A DNA stretch of 46,146 nt from a virus (IMGVR_UViG_3300032342_001227:1-46146), one strand, 5' to 3'. Shown: positions 36,448-44,562, counted from the stretch's first letter. A program made the numbers and translations. Notes: generated from the letters alone by a model not told the origin.

Positions 36448-37038
36448 TTACACAGATGTTCCTTTTCTTGCCGATAACCAAGACCCTGCAAATATTGTAG
36501 TAGTTTGTCCATTTGTAACAGAAGCGACTTGTATAACACAATTTCCTGGTGTTGCTCCGTTAACAATAGCAAATCTAATTCTATCTGGTGCTGGTGTATT
36601 TACTACTGTATGTAATGCTATTGAATTTAAAGTATTTATTGTTGTTATTCTTTGATAACTTAAAGTTGTAATTGCTCCAAGAGAAGAAAGTATCCATCCT
36701 TCTATAGTTGCTCCTATAGGAGCTTTTATTGCATATTTTATTCCAGCATTACCAGAACATTGTACAGTTAATTCTGCTTCTACTATATAAACTTCGTTTT
36801 CTGACATACCAAATAATAAATTAGTATCCTGTGCTGTTATTACTGTAGTTGTAAAATTTATATTTAATCTTTTATTAAATAATATTCCTTTTATAATATC
36901 AGCAATAGAAATACTGTTGTTTCCATCTGTTAAACCACCCGTATATACTTGATAAAAATAACCTCGTATCCATTGTTTTAACACTGTTCCTATATTACCT
37001 TCTCCATCATTTCTAGGCACAATATTTCTTGTGGACAT
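36448..37038 (-). CDS. Fibre/appendage-like structural protein
   Basis: A 196-residue protein. The N terminus MSTRNIVPRNDGEGNIGTVL followed by KQWIRGYF is a common start of phage tail-fibre proteins. Residues about 55-190 are beta strands with Thr/Val/Ile runs (TTTVITAQDTN, TLSYQRITTINTL, GQTTTIFAGSW), compatible with a trimeric C-terminal domain (a TNF-like or complement-like jelly roll). AGAGG precedes the start. It lies in the head gene region, so a head fibre is possible. Confidence 0.65.
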   Translation of the reverse strand: MSTRNIVPRNDGEGNIGTVLKQWIRGYFYQVYTGGLTDGNNSISIADIIKGILFNKRLNINFTTTVITAQDTNLLFGMSENEVYIVEAELTVQCSGNAGIKYAIKAPIGATIEGWILSSLGAITTLSYQRITTINTLNSIALHTVVNTPAPDRIRFAIVNGATPGNCVIQVASVTNGQTTTIFAGSWLSARKGTSV

Positions 37039-37040
37039 TT

Positions 37041-37235
37041 TTAACCTCTTGGTTGAAGATTATTATTGCTATCTAATTCTAAAAATTTATCATTTTCATT
37101 TAATATTATTGGCATTAAATCACCATTAAAATCTATTTCTAATAATCCTATTTGACCACCCCAATCATCTATTGGCTGTAAATCATTAGTATAATTTATA
37201 GAAAATAAAGATATAAATATAAATTTAACAAACAT
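37041..37235 (-). CDS. Small fibre-associated protein, 64 residues
   Basis: A 64-residue protein: a hydrophobic start (MFVKFIFISLF) resembling a short signal or anchor, then LLEIDFNGDLMPIILNENDK and LELDSNNNLQPRG, repeated leucine-aspartate-asparagine phrases of the kind that link phage fibres. It is flush with the fibre gene at 36448 and preceded by a hairpin. Whether the first 15 residues are translated is uncertain. Confidence 0.45.
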   Translation of the reverse strand: MFVKFIFISLFSINYTNDLQPIDDWGGQIGLLEIDFNGDLMPIILNENDKFLELDSNNNLQPRG

Positions 37236-37248
37236 TTTAAATATCCAT

Positions 37249-37276
37249 AGAGAGGGGAATAAAATTTCCCCTCTCT
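37249..37276 (-). terminator. 11-bp hairpin after the fibre-like gene
   Basis: AGAGAGGGGAA and its complement flank a six-base A+T loop, ten bases past the stop of the 244-residue fibre-like gene. Minus-strand continuation is TATGGATATTTAAAA, without a clean U-run; the hairpin may attenuate or protect the transcript. Confidence 0.5.
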
Positions 37277-37285
37277 TCTTATATA

Positions 37286-38020
37286 TTAAAGGTCAAAAAA
37301 TATTATTCCTAAATCATTGTCTATCTGTGCTCTTTTATTATAAGCATCATCATAATTTGCTTTTAATACGGTAGTGAAAGAAACGTCAATTGCATCAAGA
37401 ATTGCTTTGTTAGTATGAGTGTGTGAATTTGTTACTGCACCTTTTACTTCAGAAGCAGATACTTCATTTGCTCCACCTTCATCTAATTTAGTATCTGTAT
37501 TTTGAGTATGTGCCTTTGAAACTGCATCATCGTATGATGTTTTTAATGCTGTAGTAAATGCTTGTTCAATTGCATCAAGAATTGCTTTGTTGCTATGTGC
37601 ATGTTTCTTATCTACTGCATCTTTAATATCGCTTGCAGTTGCAGTATTTCCAGCACCATCATCTATTGATTCTGCTTTGTCTACAATACCATTCTCATCT
37701 GTATCATAAACTGTTTTAAGCATATCACCCAAACCAAGTTCTTCCACTAAAAGAACCCAATTTGAATCGTTGTAAAAATAAAAAATATTTTCATCACTAA
37801 CAAAAACTAATGTTCCTTTTTTTGGAGCATCAAATTTCCATTCTACTCCATCATACCAAGCAATATTTTTTTCTTTTGTTGCCCAATCACCTGATGCAGA
37901 AGAACCTACTATGTACCTATCACCTTTTACTACTCCGCTTTCGGGCGTAGATAAATCTTTATCCAATACCGCTGGTTGAAATTCAAAATTTTCTAAATAT
38001 GGAACTCTCACTTTTACCAT
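37286..38020 (-). CDS. Fibre-like protein with DUF2793-like head and repeated helical units
   Basis: A 244-residue protein. Residues 1-95 are the DUF2793-like module (KGDRYIVGSSASGDWATKEK, WKFDAPKKGTLVFVSDEN) shared with the proteins at 9699 and 12118. Residues about 135-235 have two copies of a unit (SNKAILDAIEQAFTTALK and TNKAILDAIDVSFTTVLK), each with Tyr-Asp-Asp-Ala, joined by AHTQNTDTKLDEGGANEVSA, whose DNA shares 27 exact bases with the gene at 12640. Strong AAAGGAGA site. A fibre shaft or trimer; it lies among head genes. Confidence 0.7.
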   Translation of the reverse strand: MVKVRVPYLENFEFQPAVLDKDLSTPESGVVKGDRYIVGSSASGDWATKEKNIAWYDGVEWKFDAPKKGTLVFVSDENIFYFYNDSNWVLLVEELGLGDMLKTVYDTDENGIVDKAESIDDGAGNTATASDIKDAVDKKHAHSNKAILDAIEQAFTTALKTSYDDAVSKAHTQNTDTKLDEGGANEVSASEVKGAVTNSHTHTNKAILDAIDVSFTTVLKANYDDAYNKRAQIDNDLGIIFFDL

Positions 38021-38036
38021 GTTATTTCTCCTTTTT

Positions 38037-38297
38037 TTAAATTATATCAATATACAATATCTTTAATTCTTTATCATATGTTAATAACTTCAAAGTGCCA
38101 TCGGAATTTAAAGAAACATTTAATCTATCTTTTAAACTTTCTTTTGTTCCTTCCACCCCACCAGCACCTAAATTTTTTTGAATAGCAACTATTTCTTCAT
38201 TTTGTTTTTTTTCTATATCAGCATGATTTTCTCCACCTAATGTTCCTTCTGGATTAGGGTTATGTAATTCTGCGATTTTAAAAGGAAAATCTGCCAT
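38037..38297 (-). CDS. Small fibre-like protein, 86 residues
   Basis: An 86-residue protein with a short helical linker (NHADIEKKQNEEIVAIQKNL) after HNPNPEGTLGGENHA and before GVEGTKESLKDRLNVSLNSD, all typical of phage fibre connectors. It is read right before the 244-residue fibre-like gene. AGAGGA site. Role in virion decoration is likely but unproven. Confidence 0.55.
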   Translation of the reverse strand: MADFPFKIAELHNPNPEGTLGGENHADIEKKQNEEIVAIQKNLGAGGVEGTKESLKDRLNVSLNSDGTLKLLTYDKELKILYIDII

Positions 38298-38308
38298 TTA
38301 ATTATCCT

Positions 38309-38602
38309 CTATTTATAAAGTTCTTGTGCTTTTACAAAAAGTTCAGCGTGTAATCCTTGTTTTAAAGTAACTTCTGGATTATATTCAAGAACTAATTTTT
38401 CGCTTTCTTTATATTTTAATTCTTTTGGTGCTTCAATTATTTTTATCTCTGAAGAAGCGGTACTGAATTCTAAATTAATTAATGAAGCAAGAGAATCGTT
38501 GTATACATAAAAAATAAACTGTTTACTTTCTCCAGCAGAAACAATTCCTAAATCTAAATCTTGAATTTCTTCAATTAAAGAACTATCCTTAAATATTCTC
38601 AT
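38309..38602 (-). CDS. Ig-like small structural protein
   Basis: A 97-residue protein starting at ATG 38602, with GGGAG seven bases upstream, overlapping the portal stop by 14 bases. DLGIVSAGESKQFIFYVYND and PKELKYKESEKLVLEYNPEV form a CARDB/Ig-like beta pattern found in small phage virion proteins next to portal genes. Likely decorates or connects the head. Confidence 0.6.
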   Translation of the reverse strand: MRIFKDSSLIEEIQDLDLGIVSAGESKQFIFYVYNDSLASLINLEFSTASSEIKIIEAPKELKYKESEKLVLEYNPEVTLKQGLHAELFVKAQELYK

Positions 38603-40664
38603 TTTTTCTCCCAAGTAATCGGTCTAACAAACTCAATTTTTTATTTTTAAGTTCTAATTCTAATATTTCTTCTGCTAATTTATCGTTTGTTTCTGGATGT
38701 TCTAAAACAGATTTAACTAATTCCGCATTAGAAGTATTTTTTGCTTTTGCCCATGCTGTCTTAAACGCCATTGTCTCGGCTCTTTTTGCATCCCCAAATT
38801 TCTTCAAATAAAAATGATATGCTGAATTCCAAATTGTCATCCAACTTCTCTGTCCTTCTATACTTAATCTTTTCCTAACAGAAGGTGGTAAATCTGCAAG
38901 TTCTGAATAAGGTGCTCCTGTTAATTCTTTTCTTCCTTGTCTATGTTTATTAATCCATTCAGAAGCGGATTCTTTTGTAAATTTTTCTTTATCCAATAAA
39001 TAAGATTGAATAGAAGTAGTATCTTGTCCTTTTTGTTTACCAATTACTGCTTTAATTCCTTTGGATTCTGATAACCAAATAGTTTTAAAAGAACCTTTCT
39101 CAAATTTATCTGGACTTGTTTGCCCAAATCTATAATATTGAGCAGGTGCTCTATTTTTAACCCATTTAGCTAATTCCAATTCTTCTTCCTTAGAAAATAC
39201 TAGTTCATCATTTATTTCTTCGTCTTCTTCTAACATTGCGTTTACAAAATTCTTTTTTTCAATTCCTTTTTTATCCTCTGGAATATTTTCTTTTAATTTT
39301 TTCTCTGGTGTAGATTTTTTTTCTCCTTGAATATCAATTCCTTTGTCTTCCATATTCTGAACCATCTTAGGATACATTGTATATTCATCACCATTTTTTA
39401 TTTCTTTAACTCTATTTCTAACTTCCATATCATAATTAAGTCCTCCACAAATAAATACTGTAGTTGCATTAGAAACCAATCCTCTATCAGAAAGGCTTCT
39501 TATTAATGTTTTAAATTCTTCTGACATAAATTCTGTTATTGATTTATAATTTACTATCCAAGTTTTTGCATTGTGCTTTCTTGAATCTGGATTTTCTTCT
39601 TTTATTAAATCTAATAAATCTTTTAATACAGTGTTTACAAAATCAGTAATTCCTTGATTACATTCTTTAATAAATGGTCGGGGATTTAAAACACTTTCAC
39701 TCCTAGAAGAAGTAACTGCGTTTGCAATATCAATAAAACCAAGTCCTGCTAAAATTTGTTTTTCAGCAGAAGCAAATAATTCTGCTTGAAACATTGCTTT
39801 TAAATCTGGAATCAAATGAGTTATTTCTTCATCCCAATTTCTTGCTCTAATTGGTGTTTTTTTACCTAACTGTCCATCATCAGTAAATTGAACCTGATTT
39901 AATTTATTAATTAATTCTTGAACTTTAGATTTTACTCCCTCTAAATCATCATCGGTATAAGTAATTTCTTTATTTAATAATTGTTCGTTTCCTTTACTAA
40001 TTAATAAAAGATAAGGAATAATTTGGTCTACTAATTCTATTTCCTTATTCTTTATCATATCAATTAATTTCCAGTTTTTATAAACTCCTCTCCTAATTAA
40101 ATAAGGGGTGGGATATTTATCAAACCAACGGACAAAAAGTTTATACATTAAATAAGCTTTACCTTTTATTTTTTCGCTTTTCGCTTTTCCTAAATAATAA
40201 TTATAATTAATCAAATCTATTGTTTCCGAATTAGTTTTTTCTACTGCATAAATACTTTCGCCTTTTGCAAAAACCATTGAAATAGGAAGATTCATTCCAT
40301 CAATTTCTTTCCATTTTGTAATTTTTAATACTGGAAAAGAACCACCTCTCCATCTTTCTTTTAAATATTCTTTTAATAATCCTCGAATACCTGTCTCAAT
40401 TCCTTGTCCTCTATATTCAGAATTAATATTTTGTAACCAATCATTAAAAGTTTCATCCAGAGCATCACTTTCAGTATCTATATTTATATCTACTGTAGCA
40501 CAATCTACCTGAAATTGAGTCAACGAATCTACTAAACCAGAAGTATCAGATGATAACATCATATTTACTAAAGTTGCTTGTTCGTGAAACTCCGTCGGTA
40601 CTATTATTTTCGATAATAACAAAGACATTACTAAATTTAAATAATTAACTGTCTGGTCTGGCAT
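38589..40664 (-). CDS. Portal protein with C-terminal ChaB-like extension
   Basis: A 691-residue protein. Residues about 1-460 look like a phage portal: RGQGIETGIRGLLKEYLKER with RWRGGSFPVLKI, the stem-region DDLEGVKSKVQELINKLNQV, and AEKQILAGLGFID before the wing. Residues about 515-585 (YYRFGQTSPDKFEKGSFKTI, then SIQSYLLDKEKFTKESASEW and INKH) match a unit usually found at the end of phage proteases or XkdF-like proteins. Residues about 592-645 (LPPSVRKRLSIEGQRSWMTI, NSAYHFYLKKFG, AFKTAWAKAK) are ChaB-like. Strong AAGGAG site. The fusion is unusual; it may place an accessory domain at the portal. Confidence 0.8.
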   Translation of the reverse strand: MPDQTVNYLNLVMSLLLSKIIVPTEFHEQATLVNMMLSSDTSGLVDSLTQFQVDCATVDINIDTESDALDETFNDWLQNINSEYRGQGIETGIRGLLKEYLKERWRGGSFPVLKITKWKEIDGMNLPISMVFAKGESIYAVEKTNSETIDLINYNYYLGKAKSEKIKGKAYLMYKLFVRWFDKYPTPYLIRRGVYKNWKLIDMIKNKEIELVDQIIPYLLLISKGNEQLLNKEITYTDDDLEGVKSKVQELINKLNQVQFTDDGQLGKKTPIRARNWDEEITHLIPDLKAMFQAELFASAEKQILAGLGFIDIANAVTSSRSESVLNPRPFIKECNQGITDFVNTVLKDLLDLIKEENPDSRKHNAKTWIVNYKSITEFMSEEFKTLIRSLSDRGLVSNATTVFICGGLNYDMEVRNRVKEIKNGDEYTMYPKMVQNMEDKGIDIQGEKKSTPEKKLKENIPEDKKGIEKKNFVNAMLEEDEEINDELVFSKEEELELAKWVKNRAPAQYYRFGQTSPDKFEKGSFKTIWLSESKGIKAVIGKQKGQDTTSIQSYLLDKEKFTKESASEWINKHRQGRKELTGAPYSELADLPPSVRKRLSIEGQRSWMTIWNSAYHFYLKKFGDAKRAETMAFKTAWAKAKNTSNAELVKSVLEHPETNDKLAEEILELELKNKKLSLLDRLLGRKNENI

Positions 40665-40682
40665 TTAAATCTCCTTTTTAAT

Positions 40683-40949
40683 TTATTTACAATTATTACA
40701 TACATTTATTTCTTTAACAATTTCTTGTCCTGAAGTAATATATTCTTTTAAAATTTTATATCCTTTTTCATTTTTTAAATTGTCTAATATTTGTAAATCT
40801 TTTTCTCTATACTGAAAAAATTTTTTGGTCTTTGTAATAAAATCTAATACAACTACATTCCAATAAGTTCGTTTTCGCTGAGTAATTATTTTCTTATTTT
40901 GTTTTTCTTCTAATTTAGAAATATTTTTACATTGTTCGCATTTATACAT
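40683..40949 (-). CDS. Small zinc-ribbon-like protein
   Basis: An 88-residue protein starting at ATG 40949, with GGAG six bases upstream (the frame is open seven codons farther, inside terL). A Cys pair at each end (YKCEQCKNIS and NVCNNCK) with a basic core (RKRTYWNVVVLDF) would fold as one zinc ribbon. It lies between terL and the portal and may be a packaging accessory or DNA-binding protein. Confidence 0.6.
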   Translation of the reverse strand: MYKCEQCKNISKLEEKQNKKIITQRKRTYWNVVVLDFITKTKKFFQYREKDLQILDNLKNEKGYKILKEYITSGQEIVKEINVCNNCK

Positions 40950-40950
40950 A

Positions 40951-43047
40951 TTATGCTCCGCATTTACCATGTCTTTGTTTTAACGTACTTATTGTTTTAG
41001 AAAATCCTTCGTATGCTATTTTCCATTCACAAATAGCAAATACTTGAAATGCTTGCCAAAGATGGTCTTCTTCAGTTGCACATTCATATGAAATGGTATT
41101 TCCTCGTATAATTGCAACAACCGCATTTAATTGTTCATCTAATTTATAATCCAATGGTAAAAATAATAATGCTTCATATAATAAATGACATAATCTTTCA
41201 ACCGACCAAATAGTTGTGTTTTCAAATTTTTGAATTAATTTACCATTATCTCTAATAGGATTTCCTTTAACATCTTTTTCAATACCTACTTCAATTTTTT
41301 CTCCAAAGTCTACCCATATCAATCTACTTTTATCAATTTCGGGGTCTGATTCTAAATATCCATATACTCCTCGACCTGGACTACCACCTGTACAATCTAA
41401 TGCTAAATAATTTGGGTCTAATCTTTGATATAAATATTTAAATATTAAATAAGAATCTTTCTCTGGTAAATTTCTTACTGTAATATTATAAAGATAACGC
41501 CATTTATTATTTATTTCTGCCATCACAATAATTTCTGTTGTACCACCTATTTCTCCAACATCAGAAGCAATTACCAATCTATCAATATGTTGGGGTTTAT
41601 CTACAACACACAAGGCTCGATACATTCCAAAATTCTTTTTATCAATTTCAATGTTTTTAATTGTAACATTTTCATCCAATGTTCCATCTTTTTTTCGAGG
41701 ATAACATAATTCACTTATTCTCTGCATATCAAGTGCAGAAACACCTTCTTGAATTACATCTCCATCTACAAAAACTCTAAAACCTATTGATTGTTTGCCA
41801 CCATATTTTTTAATTGCTTTTTTTTCTTCCTTCTCATCATAATTAGGATTACAATATTGTGGAAGATTAAGTACTTGTTCTGGATGTTCATTTTCAAAGA
41901 ACATTTTTCCAGCAGGAGAATTTTTTGTAAAATTCGTCATGCCAGCTATTCGTTCTACACAATTATGAACAATAAATCCATTTGCTATAAAATTTCCTGT
42001 AGAAGTAGTTAAATCATAACAATCTATATTTTTTTCAAATCCATTTAATTTTATTTCTAAAGAATCTCCCCATAAAATACCTTTATAATTATCTTTTGCA
42101 ATATCTATATAATTTATTGTTTGTGTTTTATAAGTTGTCAAAGAACATTTGATTGCTTCGTTCCATCTATAAATTCTGTGTCCTTTGCTTAAAACTCTAA
42201 TTTTATGGTCTGGAGTAAGCCAAAGATTATGACCATTTTCTTGTAAAATATTGATTACATTTTTATTGCCTTGATAAATAACATTTAAAATTTTAGCTTT
42301 GCATGTTTGATTTTTTTCTTCGTCATAAGCCAAAATTTCATCTCCAATTTTACAGTCTTCTATATTCTTTGTTTTTAAATCGCTTAATAAAATTTTTGAA
42401 CCTTTTGCTACACAGCCCATTTCGTGTCGAGAATCTGCACGTTTTTCGTATACTATTTTATTTTCTTTGCTTGCTTCTTCAATATAAAGTCTTTTAAAAT
42501 GTTTTTGAAAAAATTGGTCTCCTGCTCTTTTACCATCGGCTATATTCATATTTACCGATTCTATAGTTACTCCATTACGAGTAGTTATTCTATAATTCAA
42601 ACCTCTATTAATACTTTTTTTAAAAATTTTCAATATTGGATGATATTCCAATGCTTTTATAATTGTTTCAAGAACTCCCCTGATATGCATCATGTCAAAA
42701 GAACTAAATCCTGCTTCTTCGTTTTCACCAAACATTACATATTCACATGTATCAATTTTTTCTACTGTCCAAGTCTTACCATAACCTCTACCACCAAATT
42801 GAAAAATATTTCCACAATTTTCTTTAAATGCCATTTTTTCTTTTTCTGATAATCCTGGTATATCACTAAAAATACCATACTCCCAAGAAAGCATAGGAAT
42901 TTGTGCTAATCTCATATGAATAAAATCTTCTTCTGTAAAAAGAGCAAGATTATCTGGATTAGAAAATAAACATTCTGCTACACATTGAGAATCATAAAAA
43001 AGTTCCATCCATTCTAATTCAGATTCATTTAATTTTTCTTCTAACAT
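40951..43047 (-). CDS. terL: Terminase large subunit with in-frame mini-intein
   Basis: A 698-residue precursor (547 after splicing) of the DNA-packaging ATPase-nuclease. ATPase: Walker A GGRGYGKT (residues 85-92), Walker B RLYIEEAS (186-193), and downstream of the intein MTNFTKNSPAGK, the coupling segment. Nuclease: RuvC-like acids in VIASDVGEIGGTTEII and YLALDCTGGSPG. The mini-intein occupies residues 212-362, just after Walker B. AAGGAAATT precedes the ATG, close to two small hairpins in the leader. It pumps genome into the prohead through the portal encoded next to it. Confidence 0.92.
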   Translation of the reverse strand: MLEEKLNESELEWMELFYDSQCVAECLFSNPDNLALFTEEDFIHMRLAQIPMLSWEYGIFSDIPGLSEKEKMAFKENCGNIFQFGGRGYGKTWTVEKIDTCEYVMFGENEEAGFSSFDMMHIRGVLETIIKALEYHPILKIFKKSINRGLNYRITTRNGVTIESVNMNIADGKRAGDQFFQKHFKRLYIEEASKENKIVYEKRADSRHEMGCVAKGSKILLSDLKTKNIEDCKIGDEILAYDEEKNQTCKAKILNVIYQGNKNVINILQENGHNLWLTPDHKIRVLSKGHRIYRWNEAIKCSLTTYKTQTINYIDIAKDNYKGILWGDSLEIKLNGFEKNIDCYDLTTSTGNFIANGFIVHNCVERIAGMTNFTKNSPAGKMFFENEHPEQVLNLPQYCNPNYDEKEEKKAIKKYGGKQSIGFRVFVDGDVIQEGVSALDMQRISELCYPRKKDGTLDENVTIKNIEIDKKNFGMYRALCVVDKPQHIDRLVIASDVGEIGGTTEIIVMAEINNKWRYLYNITVRNLPEKDSYLIFKYLYQRLDPNYLALDCTGGSPGRGVYGYLESDPEIDKSRLIWVDFGEKIEVGIEKDVKGNPIRDNGKLIQKFENTTIWSVERLCHLLYEALLFLPLDYKLDEQLNAVVAIIRGNTISYECATEEDHLWQAFQVFAICEWKIAYEGFSKTISTLKQRHGKCGA
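41962..42414 (-). mobile_element. Mini-intein in the terminase large subunit (151 residues)
   Basis: Starts at Cys (CVAKGSKILLSDLKTKNIED), has block B LWLTPDHKIRV with TPDH at intein residues 67-70, and block F IDCYDLTTSTGNFIANGFIV, ends VHN with the next residue Cys. All splice residues (Cys1, TPDH His, penultimate His, Asn, Cys+1) are present, so it should splice. There is no LAGLIDADG or HNH endonuclease; 151 residues is near the minimum for a working intein. Confidence 0.93.
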
Positions 43048-43062
43048 AATTTCCTTATAAGG

Positions 43063-43104
43063 GCGTGGTATTAACTAAGGACTCACCCTTTCGTATATCC
43101 ACGC
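43063..43104 (-). ncRNA. Hairpin element in the terL leader
   Basis: GCGTGG and CCACGC enclose about 30 bases in the 240-base gap before terL, with a short inner AAGG/CCTT stem; an adjoining CCTTATAAGG palindrome ends in the ribosome binding site. It could control terL translation. Farther upstream a 19-bp palindrome (43193-43211, AGCTTTCT/AGAAAGCT) and an 8-bp stem (43125-43148) are also present. Confidence 0.4.
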
Positions 43105-43192
43105 ATCGTGATACAATTGTTTTATGTATTTATGTTTTTTATAAATACTAAAACATAAGAATTATTACTAATAATTCTATTAATCAATAATT

Positions 43193-43211
43193 AGCTTTCT
43201 TAAAGAAAGCT
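43193..43211. repeat. Palindrome in the terL upstream gap
   Basis: AGCTTTCT, three bases, AGAAAGCT, lying in the non-coding 240 bases between the gene at 43288 and terL. It may be a weak terminator read on the plus strand (TTTT follows) or a protein site. Nothing else in that gap resembles a gene. Confidence 0.5.
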
Positions 43212-43287
43212 TTTAATTCATATACTATATTAATATTATAATAGAACTTAAACCGAAAGGATTTGAAACGAAAAACAAAAGCGGAAA

Positions 43288-44130
43288 TTAATCCTGTCCT
43301 GATTCTTTTATATCCCCACTCTCTTTAAGTGGGTCAATATTCTCTTGAACATTATAAATCTTTTTTTCTAACCAATCTATGTATAATATACTTTTACATT
43401 CTTTGCCTAATAAAATTTTAGACATATCCTCTTTAGTAAGTTTTCCTAATTTATAACATTCCCATAACCAATCATTTGCAAGAACTTTATCTTTAAACCA
43501 GGGATGTTTACATGCCTCCCAAACATCGGGTCTCATATAAAACATTATCGGTTTAGAACAATGAGGACATATTCTGAATCTGCTTGCTTGATATTGTTCT
43601 CTAGCCCATTTAAGACACTTCTTTTTAAATTGATTTATATAAAGCAAAGGGTCATCTCCCTTTTGCTCTTGAGCCAATCCTAAAACTTTCTTAATTTCAA
43701 TAATTCTTTCATTTATTTCATTTATTGTTTTAAGTTCCTGAGAAGGAACATCATACATTTCTTTTTCTTTTAATTTTCTAGTATATTCATCATTTACAGC
43801 ATTATAAATTCTTTGTAATTGCATTTCATAAAAAATTAAATTTTTCAAAAGAGCAACATCCGAAGGGTCTTCTATACTTCTAGATTTTACATAAATATCA
43901 AATAATTTTTTTGCTTCCTGTGCTTCTTCTTTACTAACCCAAATACCAACTTCATTTTTTATCGTAATACATTTAGAAGTATCTAATAATTTTTTTTCAA
44001 TATCAGTTCCATATTTCTTATTATAAAGTTCAGAAGCAATTTTAGAAAATTCTTCTTCTGGTGTATCTTTGTACTGTTTAAATTTTCTTAATCTAATTTT
44101 ATATCCTTCAAAATCTGGTCTTTTAGTCAT
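43288..44130 (-). CDS. Putative terminase partner (small-subunit position) with zinc motif
   Basis: A 280-residue protein one gene before terL, the usual place of the small terminase subunit. It is mostly charged helix (KYGTDIEKKLLDTSKC, LKEKEMYDVPSQELKTINEI). Around residues 185-215 are ICPHCSKPIMFYMRPDVWEA and CKHPWF, with C-x2-C and C-x-H that may bind zinc. It ends KESGDIKESGQD. AAGGACTT precedes the start. Small terminases often lack sequence similarity, so the call is by position; a DNA-binding packaging factor is the broader reading. Confidence 0.5.
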   Translation of the reverse strand: MTKRPDFEGYKIRLRKFKQYKDTPEEEFSKIASELYNKKYGTDIEKKLLDTSKCITIKNEVGIWVSKEEAQEAKKLFDIYVKSRSIEDPSDVALLKNLIFYEMQLQRIYNAVNDEYTRKLKEKEMYDVPSQELKTINEINERIIEIKKVLGLAQEQKGDDPLLYINQFKKKCLKWAREQYQASRFRICPHCSKPIMFYMRPDVWEACKHPWFKDKVLANDWLWECYKLGKLTKEDMSKILLGKECKSILYIDWLEKKIYNVQENIDPLKESGDIKESGQD

Positions 44131-44206
44131 AAGTCCTTCTTAGATAATGAGTTAAGAAATTAAAGTGTATTCCTATCCCTTTGTCTATTTATATATAAAA
44201 ATTTAA

Positions 44207-44404
44207 TTATTCCCCAAAACTATCCAGAGGAAATATATTTTTACAATTTTTACAAAGTAAATAAATATTCGTAATCCCATTTCGAGTAACAGTCGCATGA
44301 TACCTTTTACAATTTCTATGTAAATAATCCCATTCCAAGAGGTTAAGACTTGTTTCAAATATAGCTTCTTCTCCCTCATTAATATCATCGGAACTGTCAA
44401 ACAT
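44207..44404 (-). CDS. Small His/Cys protein, first gene of the late block
   Basis: A 65-residue protein, with HRNCKRYHAT and CKNCKNIF providing a CxxH/CxxC-like zinc site. An alternative frame over the same bases is open too, but only this one has the Cys/His pattern and a start with a nearby ribosome site (AGAGG). It is the first protein gene behind the structured leader. Confidence 0.6.
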   Translation of the reverse strand: MFDSSDDINEGEEAIFETSLNLLEWDYLHRNCKRYHATVTRNGITNIYLLCKNCKNIFPLDSFGE

Positions 44405-44542
44405 TTTATTGCCTCTAAGTATTTATATTTAAATGACTTATATCTAAATAAATTGGGCTAAAATCTACCGACCAGGAATCCCCAGTCCATCGTAAACTTT
44501 AGCCCGATAAGAGGGAGGCGATTCATTCCTCCCTTTGAGTTT

Positions 44543-44562
44543 GTTCTGAACATGTTCAGAAC
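44543..44562. repeat. Perfect 20-bp palindrome
   Basis: GTTCTGAACATGTTCAGAAC is exactly self-complementary. It could be the fourth leader hairpin (8-bp stem, CAUG loop) or a protein-binding site for a dimeric regulator about 170 bases downstream of the promoter. Its GAAC-AT-GTTC core resembles but is not a LexA box (which needs four bases between half sites). Confidence 0.85.

Noticed and set aside
44203-44400. A 65-codon ORF overlapping the first late gene in another frame
   Set aside because: It lacks the Cys/His pattern of the frame at 44207-44404 and its composition is that of a shifted frame (Leu/Ile/Met-rich).
44458-44553. 31-codon ORF through the last leader hairpins
   Set aside because: Its ATG lies in the palindrome without a Shine-Dalgarno site at normal distance, and its internal ATG has GGGAGG only one base away; pairing explains the bases better.
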